DNA of 64,000 nt from Devosia rhodophyticola. Its GTDB lineage: Bacteria > Pseudomonadota > Alphaproteobacteria > Rhizobiales > Devosiaceae. Where the stretch lies: positions 1,550,001-1,614,000 of the forward strand of contig NZ_CP118247.1 of assembly GCF_028816475.1 (NCBI RefSeq), given 5' to 3'. The stretch's first letter is position 1, and each line of letters opens with the position of its first letter. Positions 30,607 through 38,628 of this stretch are shown one piece after another. The notes under the pieces are model-generated. The model saw only the letters and a list, made by a program, of their open reading frames with translations, did no database searches and was not told the origin of the DNA. The position numbers and the translations under genes are program-made.

Positions 30607-31599
30607 TCAGCGAACCTCGTCCAAATTTAGACCAGGTTCGGCAACGTTCGCTGGGTCTAAGAGAATAAAGAAAAAGTCAAACACAACCGGGGTTATGCGG
30701 GTAGGAACTACGCGACCAGATCGGTACTGATAATGACGGGCGTTGCAGCTTTTGCTACAAAACTTTGCCTGCTTAAATTTAGCCTGGAACGACTTGCCGC
30801 ATAAGGCACACTCGCATTCATATGTAGGCGCCCAGCGGTCCCTATCGCTATGGGCGCAAGCGGCACTGCAATAGTGATGCGTGCTGTTTTTCCATTGTGC
30901 ATTGGCTTTGAATATCGTGCCGCAATCAGAATTTTCACAAACAAGATCGGGTCGCGTCCGCTTTGCCTCGCCTGCGCATTTTACCGTGCAATAGCGCCCA
31001 TTGTCGGTGTTGCCGCGCTTGACGAACGAATTACCGCATTGCTCGCAAATCTGTTTCTTGCGCTTCGATATAGTTATGATGCGGGTTGCTGATTTAGCCA
31101 ATTCGCGATAGCGGGTTAAATCTTGATTGCCAGTCGACAATCGGTGCGCCTTGACGCAGTCGAGGTCGCAAAATCTGTCACCATGGACAATCTGGTCGTT
31201 TGACAACTCATGTCCACAGTGCACGCAGTTATCATATGCGCCAAGATATTCGCATTGGCCCTCTGCCCATGTTGGACGAACCGCGCCGATCTTGTTTAGG
31301 CTTGCAGAGACGATCACGGACGCTTCTAAATCTGACCGGTGCCACGAGAAACCAACGAGGCAAAGACCCGCCCTTAATCCGTGCCTGAATGATGCCTCGT
31401 TCTGAAATGGGCTAGCGCGCCAGTCCTGCATTTTAACCGCAACTTTTTCGACGATCGCTTGCCGTTTTGCTTTTGACAGGGCTGGTAATATCTTGGGTTC
31501 AAATCTAGGTAGAACGAGTTTTCTACTGACGCGGGTTTCTCGCTTTTCATCCGCCATATCCCTCCAAGCCTGAATTTTTGCTGAGTGCTTTTTCATCAA
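30607..31599 (-). CDS. protein with four zinc-ribbon repeats
   Basis: A 330-residue protein I cannot assign to a named family. After a basic N-terminal half it has four similar zinc-ribbon units, each CxxC (or CxxxxC) plus a few residues, then C-x3-C: CVHCGHEL...FCDLDC, CEQCGNSF...YCTVKC, CENSDCGTIF...YCSAAC and CALCGKSF...FCSKSC. Such arrays bind nucleic acid or serve as structural metal sites. It is last in the structural operon, its ATG overlapping the 123-residue gene before it, and it lies nearest attL, a position where satellites and prophages often carry accessory genes. A nuclease-inhibiting, anti-phage or host-takeover role is possible but unproven. Confidence 0.75.
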   Translation of the reverse strand: MMKKHSAKIQAWRDMADEKRETRVSRKLVLPRFEPKILPALSKAKRQAIVEKVAVKMQDWRASPFQNEASFRHGLRAGLCLVGFSWHRSDLEASVIVSASLNKIGAVRPTWAEGQCEYLGAYDNCVHCGHELSNDQIVHGDRFCDLDCVKAHRLSTGNQDLTRYRELAKSATRIITISKRKKQICEQCGNSFVKRGNTDNGRYCTVKCAGEAKRTRPDLVCENSDCGTIFKANAQWKNSTHHYCSAACAHSDRDRWAPTYECECALCGKSFQAKFKQAKFCSKSCNARHYQYRSGRVVPTRITPVVFDFFFILLDPANVAEPGLNLDEVR

Positions 31600-31967
31600 A
31601 ACACCGCATCGAACGCTTCAAGCGTCAACTCTGGATCCGTCTTTTTTGACCGGCTCGGATTGTCGCTAGCCATTGCCGCCCGCTGTTCTTCATTGGCATG
31701 ATCGAGCCAAACCCGGTCCAGCGCCAAAATCAGGTCAATGTGCCGGGGTTCAAGCGGCCACCGATACAGGCGGGCATAGGCATTGATCTCGGCATAGCTG
31801 ATCGGGTTGGGGCCATTGGAATGCATGGTGCGTGTGCGGCATAGGTCGGTGAACCATTTCCAAGCCAAACGCCCTGCCTCCGGAACGTCTGAACGCGCCT
31901 TTGGCTTGCTGAGGTACTTCCCCAGCGTTTCGCATAGCTGGCGCTCTAGGCGGGTTTGCTGGGCCAT
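31596..31967 (-). CDS. phage protein of unknown function, next to tape measure
   Basis: A 123-residue protein, mostly helical in appearance, with AWKWFTDLCRTR and PISYAEINAYARLY then LEPRHIDLILALDRVWL. Similar small proteins accompany tape-measure genes in rhizobial phages and may be assembly chaperones; usually they precede the tape measure, whereas this gene follows it by three bases. It overlaps the zinc-ribbon gene by four bases. Confidence 0.65.
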   Translation of the reverse strand: MAQQTRLERQLCETLGKYLSKPKARSDVPEAGRLAWKWFTDLCRTRTMHSNGPNPISYAEINAYARLYRWPLEPRHIDLILALDRVWLDHANEEQRAAMASDNPSRSKKTDPELTLEAFDAVF

Positions 31968-31970
31968 ATT

Positions 31971-33902
31971 CTAGCCCCTTGCTAATGGATCATTGTTGAT
32001 GCTGCCCACGCGCCCCGGCAGGGTGAACCGGTCATACCGCTCCAAAGCATCGCTGATTGCGGCGCTAACCTGGGCTTGGGACAATCCGACGCCGCTAATG
32101 TTGAATGTTGGCGCAAAGCTGGAATTGACCGACTGGCTTGGCGGGCTGGACTTGTTGCCGGTCGCTTGCGGTATCCTTGGCAGGATAGTGCCGCTCTGGT
32201 CGGGGACAAACAGTTCAGGGCGCTTTTCACCCACGATATAGGGCTGGCCCTTGGTGACCGGTCCGCCTGTCTCACGCTTGCCAAACAATCCCGAAAAGAT
32301 GCTGCCTATTCCACCGCTACCGCCACCGAATACCGCGTTCAGGAAAAAGTCGGCCGCCATGCTCAATACATTGCTGAGAATGTCGCCAAACTCGTTCGCC
32401 TCGATCTTGCCGTCTGCCAGGGCGTCGATAATGCCGCGCACCGCCGTTTGCCCAATGTCGCCAAGTTCGCCATAAAGCTCTTGCAAGCCCTGAACGCTTT
32501 CCTGTTCTGCGTTGGTCTGCTCGATCAGGCTGGCGATTTGTGCCTTTTGATCCTCGGTTGCTGCCGCTCCTGCTTGGCGTAGGGCGTTCATCTTGGCTTG
32601 CTCGACCGCACTCTTGCCGACAAGGCTTTGCTCAAATTGCAGCCGGTCAATTAGCGTTTTTACGGCCTCCGCCTGCTTTATTGTCTCAGCCGCGGCGTTG
32701 TTTCGGTTGCTGCCCGATCCAGTGCCACTGTCCCCGTTGTCCCCGTTGTCGCCATTGTCGCCGCCTAGCGGATGATTCAACCCAATCTTGAGTTGGTTGA
32801 TTGCCCGCCTTTTCAACTCAGCATAGATAGTGGCCCGCTGATTTTGCAGTTCCGATTTCTTGCCGGGGTCCATTTGAACGCCCATGTTGCCAGTGACACC
32901 AGGCGCGTATTGCGCACCGGCTGCGGCCAATTGGCTGTCAACGTCTGCAAGATCGGCTTGCAATCGTGAGGTGGTGCGCTGCCCCAGTTCCTGCATTGAC
33001 TGAGTGATATAGCCGATAGCCGTGGCAAGGTTGCCCGCAAGCTTGGCTGTCTCGATCAGGATGGGCGCGAGGTCAATCAGCGTTTGCTTGAACTGAACGT
33101 CCATAACCTTGGTTGCGGTGCTGAACTGGTCGTTTAGATCCTCGGATTTGGCAATCAAATCGTTGTCGATAATGATCCCCAGATCGCGGGCCTTGTCTGC
33201 TGTCTGGGCAAGTGCTGCCGATCCGCCTTTGAATACCTCGACCATGCGAGTGCCAGCGTCCCCGAATAGGGTCGTGGCAAGTGCTGCCTTCTGGGATGCT
33301 GTCCCCGCCTTATTGATGGCGTCCGCTGCCAACCGAACTCGTTCGGCCTGATCGGTCGTTGCCAATAGCGATTTGAGCAATTCAGGATTGAGCGCCTTTA
33401 ACTTGGCATAAAGATCGCCGGTGCCGATGGCTGCAAGCCCGGTGTTTTTGTTGAAGGTGTTGAGGGCTTGGGAAAGTTGATCGACATTGGCCCCGCCCAA
33501 TTCAGCGGAATAACTCAACTCTTGAAAGAACTCGGCATTGACGCCGGCCGATTTGGCCTGCTTGCCAATCTTGTCAAATTCCTGCATTGCCGACTTGGCT
33601 GTGCCCAGCGCGGCTGTAACTGACAGAATCGGCGCCAGTCCAAGAGTAAATGCCCTGGTCATCCCCATAAGCCCGGATGAGGCCAAGCCACCCATGCGGG
33701 TTGAGGTTGCTCCAAGCGCCCGGTTAATGGAGCCGGTAGACCGCACCATGTCGCGCTCCATCCGATCCGTTGCAAGCTTGGATCCGGAGCGCATCGAACT
33801 ATAGGACTTTTTCGCGGTCCCACTGGCTTTGGCCATGTTCTTTTCGAAATCACGAATGCGCGCTTCCAAAAGTACGACCAAACGTTCTGCATCACCCGAC
33901 AA
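31971..33902 (-). CDS. phage tail tape measure protein
   Basis: A 643-residue protein rich in Ala, Gln and Lys with long predicted helices and a hydrophobic centre (GLASSGLMGMTRAF then TLGLAPILSVTAALG). The N-terminal LEARIRDFEKNMAKASG and the C-terminal GLFGKRETGGPVTKGQPYIV then GEKRPELFVP are typical of tape measure proteins of siphophages with short tails. A DNA repeat of 9-base units near 32728-32765 encodes a GDN-rich linker. It overlaps the terminase large subunit gene by 11 bases. Length sets tail length, so if functional it implies a tail despite the absent tip genes. Confidence 0.88.
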   Translation of the reverse strand: MSGDAERLVVLLEARIRDFEKNMAKASGTAKKSYSSMRSGSKLATDRMERDMVRSTGSINRALGATSTRMGGLASSGLMGMTRAFTLGLAPILSVTAALGTAKSAMQEFDKIGKQAKSAGVNAEFFQELSYSAELGGANVDQLSQALNTFNKNTGLAAIGTGDLYAKLKALNPELLKSLLATTDQAERVRLAADAINKAGTASQKAALATTLFGDAGTRMVEVFKGGSAALAQTADKARDLGIIIDNDLIAKSEDLNDQFSTATKVMDVQFKQTLIDLAPILIETAKLAGNLATAIGYITQSMQELGQRTTSRLQADLADVDSQLAAAGAQYAPGVTGNMGVQMDPGKKSELQNQRATIYAELKRRAINQLKIGLNHPLGGDNGDNGDNGDSGTGSGSNRNNAAAETIKQAEAVKTLIDRLQFEQSLVGKSAVEQAKMNALRQAGAAATEDQKAQIASLIEQTNAEQESVQGLQELYGELGDIGQTAVRGIIDALADGKIEANEFGDILSNVLSMAADFFLNAVFGGGSGGIGSIFSGLFGKRETGGPVTKGQPYIVGEKRPELFVPDQSGTILPRIPQATGNKSSPPSQSVNSSFAPTFNISGVGLSQAQVSAAISDALERYDRFTLPGRVGSINNDPLARG

Positions 33903-35514
33903 AGGCCCACTCCTCTATATCCAGATCAGCCGAATCGTAACTCGACCGATTGCTATTTCCCGTTGAACATCGAGCCACTGCCATTGCGGTCGCCTGCGCA
34001 CCATCGATCTTGTCTTTGGACTTCCCTTTGTGGAACACCCGGTTTCCAGCGCTGTCGGTGTGCACCTGGATGTTCTCAAAGTTCCAGCGCAATACCGGGT
34101 GCTGCCCATGCTTGAAGCGCCGCCCAACTATTGCGCGCTCCAGTTCTTTGACCGCAGGGGCCATCGTTACCCAGCCCTGTCGCATTTCAACGGCTGGGTA
34201 GCCGTCCTCGGCCAAATTGTTCAGCATGTTCCGCGCCATGTGCGGGTCAAAGGCCATTTCAACAACATTGAACCGCGCCGCCAGTTCGCGGATTTGATCT
34301 TCAACTATTCGAAAATCGACGACATTCCCCGGCGTCGGCGTAATCCATCCTTCTTGGGCCCATATGCGGTAGGGCACGCCAGACAATGCCTCTCTGGCAT
34401 CGATGTTATCCTCTGGACAAAAAAACCATGGATGGACCTGATAGCCATCATCGCCGTCGCGCCAACAAGCGACAATAACGGTGAGATCGGAATTGCTCGA
34501 AAGGTCGACCGCAAGCCAACACTGCTCCTGGTCGGCTTCTAGACTGTCGAGGTCAACGTCCCCAAAGCCCTCATCATAGACACTCATGTCAACAAAAGGA
34601 TCGCTGGAGTGATCGAGCCAAATGTTCAGGTTGAGCTGCCGGAATGATTCACGATCACCGACCCGGCGCGTGCCCTCGAGGGCGAGTTGCCTAAGCCCTT
34701 CAATGTCGGGATAACCGTGGGCTAGCCCCGGATTGACGCGCCGCCAAACCGCCTCATCCGTCCAATCACAATCCCGATCAGCTTCAAACAATATCGGCAG
34801 CAATGACGGATCATCGAACTTACCCCGCGCCGCCTTTCGGGCATCCTCGACAATATCCCAGGCGATATTCTCTTGGCCTCGCCCAGCGGTTGTAGCAACC
34901 ACCAACAGCGCCCCGGAAGTCTTTACCAACCCCGACCGCAACACGTCCCATAGATCGCGTTTTTTCCACGCGTGAAGTTCGTCGGCAAGACAAAACGCCG
35001 GCGTCCGGCCATGTTGAGTTCCTGCGTCGGCGCTGATGGCCTCAAAAAAAGCACCATTGGCCGGATATTGCAGCCGGTTTCTATAATCGAGCGATTTGAC
35101 TTTCGGGGCGATCTTCGGATGTGCGCGACATAATCCACGCGCCTCCTCATAAGCAATGCGCGCCTGCTTCCGATCTGACGCGGCGGTTATCACCTCGCCA
35201 TTAGGAACGGCTTCCGGACCGATAGTGTGCAACAGGCCGAGCGCCGCCGCTAGGGATGTTTTTCGATTCCCTCTTGGCAAAAGCATCACAACGGTACGGA
35301 CAATCCGGCTACCGTCAGGATGGCGTGGCCCGTAGACGCGCCGAACAATCCGCTCTTGCCAGGGATCGAGCTGGAACGGCATCCCGCTTTTTGGGTGGCG
35401 CAGCGCCCGTAGGAATTTTACCGCGCGATCACCACGTCCCAGCGGGTCATCAATGGGGCTACCATCGTAGATCCATTCAGGAAATGTGGAGAGGGTCATC
35501 ACCGGCCTCATCAT
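33892..35514 (-). CDS. phage terminase large subunit
   Basis: ATPase-nuclease that pumps DNA into the procapsid, 540 residues. The ATPase domain has MLLPRGNRKTSLAAALGLL (Walker A-like), LADELHAWKK (Walker B) and VVATTAG (coupling motif). The nuclease domain includes LAVDLSSNSDLTVIVACW, AFDPHM and DKIDGAQATAMAVAR, with acidic metal ligands. It overlaps the small subunit gene by 38 bases. In most HK97-like genomes terminase comes first, before portal; here it lies after the connector genes and next to the tape measure. Confidence 0.93.
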   Translation of the reverse strand: MMRPVMTLSTFPEWIYDGSPIDDPLGRGDRAVKFLRALRHPKSGMPFQLDPWQERIVRRVYGPRHPDGSRIVRTVVMLLPRGNRKTSLAAALGLLHTIGPEAVPNGEVITAASDRKQARIAYEEARGLCRAHPKIAPKVKSLDYRNRLQYPANGAFFEAISADAGTQHGRTPAFCLADELHAWKKRDLWDVLRSGLVKTSGALLVVATTAGRGQENIAWDIVEDARKAARGKFDDPSLLPILFEADRDCDWTDEAVWRRVNPGLAHGYPDIEGLRQLALEGTRRVGDRESFRQLNLNIWLDHSSDPFVDMSVYDEGFGDVDLDSLEADQEQCWLAVDLSSNSDLTVIVACWRDGDDGYQVHPWFFCPEDNIDAREALSGVPYRIWAQEGWITPTPGNVVDFRIVEDQIRELAARFNVVEMAFDPHMARNMLNNLAEDGYPAVEMRQGWVTMAPAVKELERAIVGRRFKHGQHPVLRWNFENIQVHTDSAGNRVFHKGKSKDKIDGAQATAMAVARCSTGNSNRSSYDSADLDIEEWAFVG

Positions 35515-35866
35515 CGAATAGGTCGCGCATCATTGGACGAGATCGGGACATAGGCGTTAAACCAAGTTCAGCCCCTATCTGCTTGGCGACGGTCATCGCC
35601 TGGTTTTGCATCCGCCAAAGCTTCGATTTTATATCAATATCAGTGACGCCTTGTATGTCGGCCTCACATTCACGAACCCGCCCCTGCGCTACGCAGTAAT
35701 TTTCGAGATTGGAAATATCGACATCCGTGAGAACTTGCCGTTCTTCAAGGAACGGTTGAACGCGGCGCCATTCTTTTTGAGCGCTCTCAGAAAGCCATGC
35801 CGGTGCGCTCGGCAGGGTAATTACCGTGCCGTTGATCGCCACAAGTTCTGGCTTGGTCCCACGCAT
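35477..35866 (-). CDS. phage terminase small subunit, P27 family
   Basis: DNA-recognition subunit of 129 residues. The P27-type pattern is visible: MRGTKPELVAINGT, PAWLSESAQKEWRRVQPFL, LTDVDISNLENYC and the C-terminal GLTPMSRSRPMM. Its ATG shares one base with the stop of the head-closure gene, and it overlaps terL. It should select the packaged DNA; for a satellite this would give autonomous packaging. Confidence 0.85.
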   Translation of the reverse strand: MRGTKPELVAINGTVITLPSAPAWLSESAQKEWRRVQPFLEERQVLTDVDISNLENYCVAQGRVRECEADIQGVTDIDIKSKLWRMQNQAMTVAKQIGAELGLTPMSRSRPMMRDLFDDEAGDDPLHIS

Positions 35867-36195
35867 CAGGGCACGCTTTCGCCGGTCGATACCGTACGAA
35901 TGTCGAGGCCATGATTGCGGCCAATGACTATGATTTCTGAGATATTGTAATAGCTGCCAGCGTAGACCACGCGATCCGCCAACTGTAAATTCGGCACGTA
36001 GCGAATTCGGAATATGATTGCCGATTGGTCGACAATACCTTGCGCCTTGAAAAATTCTTCATTGGACCCCTGCACGATGTGCGCGCGATAGGTTCCCAGG
36101 GCCGTCCACACTTCAACTGGCGCGCCCCACTCGTCGCGGTCATCGGCGGCGTAGGTTTCTATCTTGATGATCTTGTCGAGTTTACCGGCGCGCAT
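35866..36195 (-). CDS. phage head closure protein (head-tail adaptor)
   Basis: A 109-residue protein with the head-closure pattern: MRAGKLDKIIKIETY, EWGAPVEVW, then FRIRYVPNLQLADRVVYAG and YYNISEI. It sits on the connector and seals the head. It shares its boundaries tightly with the DUF3168 gene and terS. Confidence 0.8.
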   Translation of the reverse strand: MRAGKLDKIIKIETYAADDRDEWGAPVEVWTALGTYRAHIVQGSNEEFFKAQGIVDQSAIIFRIRYVPNLQLADRVVYAGSYYNISEIIVIGRNHGLDIRTVSTGESVP

Positions 36196-36602
36196 CAGGC
36201 GTCCCCCACCAATGCTTCCACCGTCACAATTCCATGACTGGTTTCACCATCCGGATCGCGCAGAAAACGCATGTCAGACACCCGGCAATCGGCGCAATGA
36301 AAACCCGTATCCAGCACAATTTTGCTAGATCCGATTGCAGTTCTTATCGTCCCGCCAATTGCCTTGGCACCGGTCAACGAGACTTCCCGCTTCCAGATGT
36401 GCAACGTGGCGTAAATTCGCTGATGCTTGCGGGCAACGTCACCCTCATCAACGGCATGGCTTTCGCCGATAACAATCGCAGGATCTGGGTCGGGTCGAGC
36501 ATTCCGATCCAAAATATTGGCGGCCGGAACAAGTGCCAGAACTGGCGAACTTGCAACCAAGCGGGCGCGTATAGCTTTTTGTAGAGCCAGATCAGCGCTC
36601 AT
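36195..36602 (-). CDS. tail completion/terminator-like protein (DUF3168)
   Basis: A 135-residue protein resembling DUF3168: LQKAIRARLVASSPVLALV, then YATLHIWKREVSL, AKAIGGTIRTAI and SDMRFLRDPDGETSHGIVTV. Members act at the head-proximal end of the tail. Its start overlaps the gp10-like gene by four bases. Confidence 0.8.
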   Translation of the reverse strand: MSADLALQKAIRARLVASSPVLALVPAANILDRNARPDPDPAIVIGESHAVDEGDVARKHQRIYATLHIWKREVSLTGAKAIGGTIRTAIGSSKIVLDTGFHCADCRVSDMRFLRDPDGETSHGIVTVEALVGDA

Positions 36603-37048
36603 TTCCCAGCCTCACGCACGGCTTTGCCAACGGCGCGTTTTATCGCTGCCTGAAACTTCTTCCTATTCAACCGTACGGCTGGCCAAAAGAAGGGCTGGGC
36701 ACTGGACTTTTTGGTGCCATATTCCACAAGATGCGGATAGCGCACGTCGCTGTTGCCAACGGTAATTGCAACCGCATTTTCTGGAACGATCATTGTGCCA
36801 CTCGGCTGTGAATAGGGCGGGGTTGTTTGCCCCGCTGTAGTCACAACAATGCTCGACTTCAGGTCTGGAGCGTCAGTTGCAGGATCGTCCGGCGCCAGAA
36901 GGCGCATTGTGTTCGCGACCGCATTGCCTTGCTTGAGCAATGTCGGTTGAATTCCGGCCTTCATCGCTACCGGAATCGCCGCTAGTCTGCGCTGCAAACG
37001 ACCAATCCCACCATCATCAGCCAAAGGAATACTCCCGGTACTCGGCAA
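36599..37048 (-). CDS. HK97 gp10-like phage protein
   Basis: A 149-residue protein with the gp10 pattern: GRLQRRLAAIPVAMKAGI, VANTMRLLAPDDPAT and the C-terminal VEYGTKKSSAQPFFWPAVR. Such proteins help join head and tail. It overlaps the connector gene by 32 bases. Confidence 0.82.
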   Translation of the reverse strand: MPSTGSIPLADDGGIGRLQRRLAAIPVAMKAGIQPTLLKQGNAVANTMRLLAPDDPATDAPDLKSSIVVTTAGQTTPPYSQPSGTMIVPENAVAITVGNSDVRYPHLVEYGTKKSSAQPFFWPAVRLNRKKFQAAIKRAVGKAVREAGK

Positions 37049-37334
37049 CTATCTGCGCAACTCCAAATGGCAGCGGTTGAGAGGCAACACCCACGAGCGT
37101 GGCCTCTCTGTTTTCGTACCAATCGGCGGCAAGCTGGCTAACGGCCTCAATCAGCGCAGGCGGAACTACATCCTGGTCGGTCCCGCCGAACGTGTCCTCG
37201 ATCTTGAAGCCCAACAACCGTTCGATATAATTTTGGGCGGCGGCGATTTTCCGGCCAATGATGTTGTCATCAGCATCGCCCAGGTCATCTGAAATATTGA
37301 GCTGCTCTTTCAACTCATCGACTGAAACTATCAT
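37017..37334 (-). CDS. head-tail connector protein (gp6-like)
   Basis: A 105-residue protein: MIVSVDELKEQLNISDD, IAAAQNYIERLLGF, PPALIEAVSQLAADWYENRE. This is the standard pattern of the gp6/gp15 adaptor ring that binds the portal. Confidence 0.87.
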   Translation of the reverse strand: MIVSVDELKEQLNISDDLGDADDNIIGRKIAAAQNYIERLLGFKIEDTFGGTDQDVVPPALIEAVSQLAADWYENREATLVGVASQPLPFGVAQIVAEYREYSFG

Positions 37335-37366
37335 CGGTTCGGAGTCCCGTTTACTCGTTCAAGGCG

Positions 37367-37849
37367 CTACGCCTCGGCAGCTGCCACGCGGACGGTGTTG
37401 CTGTTGACCTCAACCGTTGCGACCAGCTTCATTGGGCTGTTGGCATCGCCATAGGTCTCAGGAATGCCGATAACCAAACCTACAACGGTTCTGGTGCTGG
37501 CAGTGCCGCCGCTTGGTGCATCATCAAACGTCAGGCGGAATGGATAGTTATCGTCGGTCTTGGCAGCCGCGATCAAGGCGAGCTGCCCAGCGTCGGCAAC
37601 ATCGAGGTCGCAAGTAATGACCCAAGCGCCACCATCCACAAGACCCTTAAGTTTGAGAACGCGACCGCGCCCAATCTGCCCGCTCTTGACCACCTCGGCG
37701 GTGTCGCCAAATGTACCGAGGTCAGTGGTTCCACCGATCTCGGTCCAAGTAACGCCTGAGAAATCGCTAGTCGTAAAGTCGGTGTTCTGATCGGCTATTG
37801 CATCGCCAATCTCGATCTTGGTTTTTGCGGTAACTTGAAAATTGGGCAT
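37367..37849 (-). CDS. phage major tail (tube) protein
   Basis: A 160-residue protein of beta-rich composition: GVTWTEIGGTTDLGTFGD, GLVDGGAWVITCDLDVADAG and a final TVEVNSNTVRVAAA. It matches the tail-tube family of lambda-like siphophages. Unusually it precedes the connector genes instead of following them. Its presence, with a tape measure, means the element encodes at least part of a tail. Confidence 0.8.
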   Translation of the reverse strand: MPNFQVTAKTKIEIGDAIADQNTDFTTSDFSGVTWTEIGGTTDLGTFGDTAEVVKSGQIGRGRVLKLKGLVDGGAWVITCDLDVADAGQLALIAAAKTDDNYPFRLTFDDAPSGGTASTRTVVGLVIGIPETYGDANSPMKLVATVEVNSNTVRVAAAEA

Positions 37850-37851
37850 GT

Positions 37852-38205
37852 CTAAATGCTCCTTGTGGTTTTACGCTCTTGGCGCTGTTTGTGGGAATTG
37901 TGGCAATGGGCACAAAGGGGCTGCCAGTTCGAGCGATCCCAAAACAGCGCCTGGTCGCCTTTGTGCGGCTTGATGTGATCTACCAATGCGGCTGGTGCAG
38001 AGCATCGCCGACATGTCGGATAGACTTGCAGAAAGACCTTTGAAGCGGCTTCCCATTCCTTGGTATAGCCGCGTTGTCGCGAACTTGGCCGCTTGGCGTC
38101 ATGCCGGGTCCGGCGCTCCTTGTCCCTCGCAATGGCCAGCGGGCAGCGCTCATCCGAAGGATGAACCTTGCCGCACTGACAAACGCGAGGGGCGCGGGTT
38201 GGCAT
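37852..38205 (-). CDS. HNH endonuclease
   Basis: A 117-residue nuclease. The fold's Cys pairs are CQCGKVHPSDERC and CRRCSAP, and the core is VDHIKPHKGDQALFW, then NWQPLCAHCHNSHK. HNH proteins beside terminase and capsid genes assist DNA cleavage at packaging in HK97-like phages. Here it lies between the capsid and tail-tube genes, two bases from the tube gene. Confidence 0.88.
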   Translation of the reverse strand: MPTRAPRVCQCGKVHPSDERCPLAIARDKERRTRHDAKRPSSRQRGYTKEWEAASKVFLQVYPTCRRCSAPAALVDHIKPHKGDQALFWDRSNWQPLCAHCHNSHKQRQERKTTRSI

Positions 38206-38208
38206 GAC

Positions 38209-38592
38209 TTACGCCGGCGCTTTTTGTGGATTGCCCTTGATCAGCACCGTACCGGCAGCAATCGAGGTGCCGCTGTTCTTGGTGATGATGGAGCGCAGGT
38301 ACCGCTTGGTGCCGATGTAACCCTGTTTGAACGTACCGTTTTCGGTCAGGGACGCGGGCAATGTACCCACCAGACTGGCCGCTGGTACGTCAACGAAATC
38401 GCCACCCGTGGTCGTGTCCGAGTGCTGGAGTTTGGCGGTATAGTCGCCAGACCCGGCAATTGCCCCGGTGTTGACCACAAGTGCAGCACTTTCAAAGCCC
38501 AAGAGGTCAATGGCGGCGCTGGTATTGGTTTCACTGATAACAGCGGCTGCGACCATCTGAACTACAGCGATGTTGTTTGCGAGATCACGCAT
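38209..38592 (-). CDS. probable capsid-associated (decoration) protein
   Basis: A 127-residue protein, beta-rich in appearance: NTSAAIDLLGFESAALVV, TAKLQHSDTTTGGDF, GTKRYLRSIITKNSGTSI. Proteins with this pattern follow major capsid genes in many HK97-like phages. Decoration or cement is an inference from its position directly after the capsid. Confidence 0.6.
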   Translation of the reverse strand: MRDLANNIAVVQMVAAAVISETNTSAAIDLLGFESAALVVNTGAIAGSGDYTAKLQHSDTTTGGDFVDVPAASLVGTLPASLTENGTFKQGYIGTKRYLRSIITKNSGTSIAAGTVLIKGNPQKAPA

Positions 38593-38628
38593 GTTATGCG
38601 CTCCTTTTACGAGTGTTGGGCGCTACCT

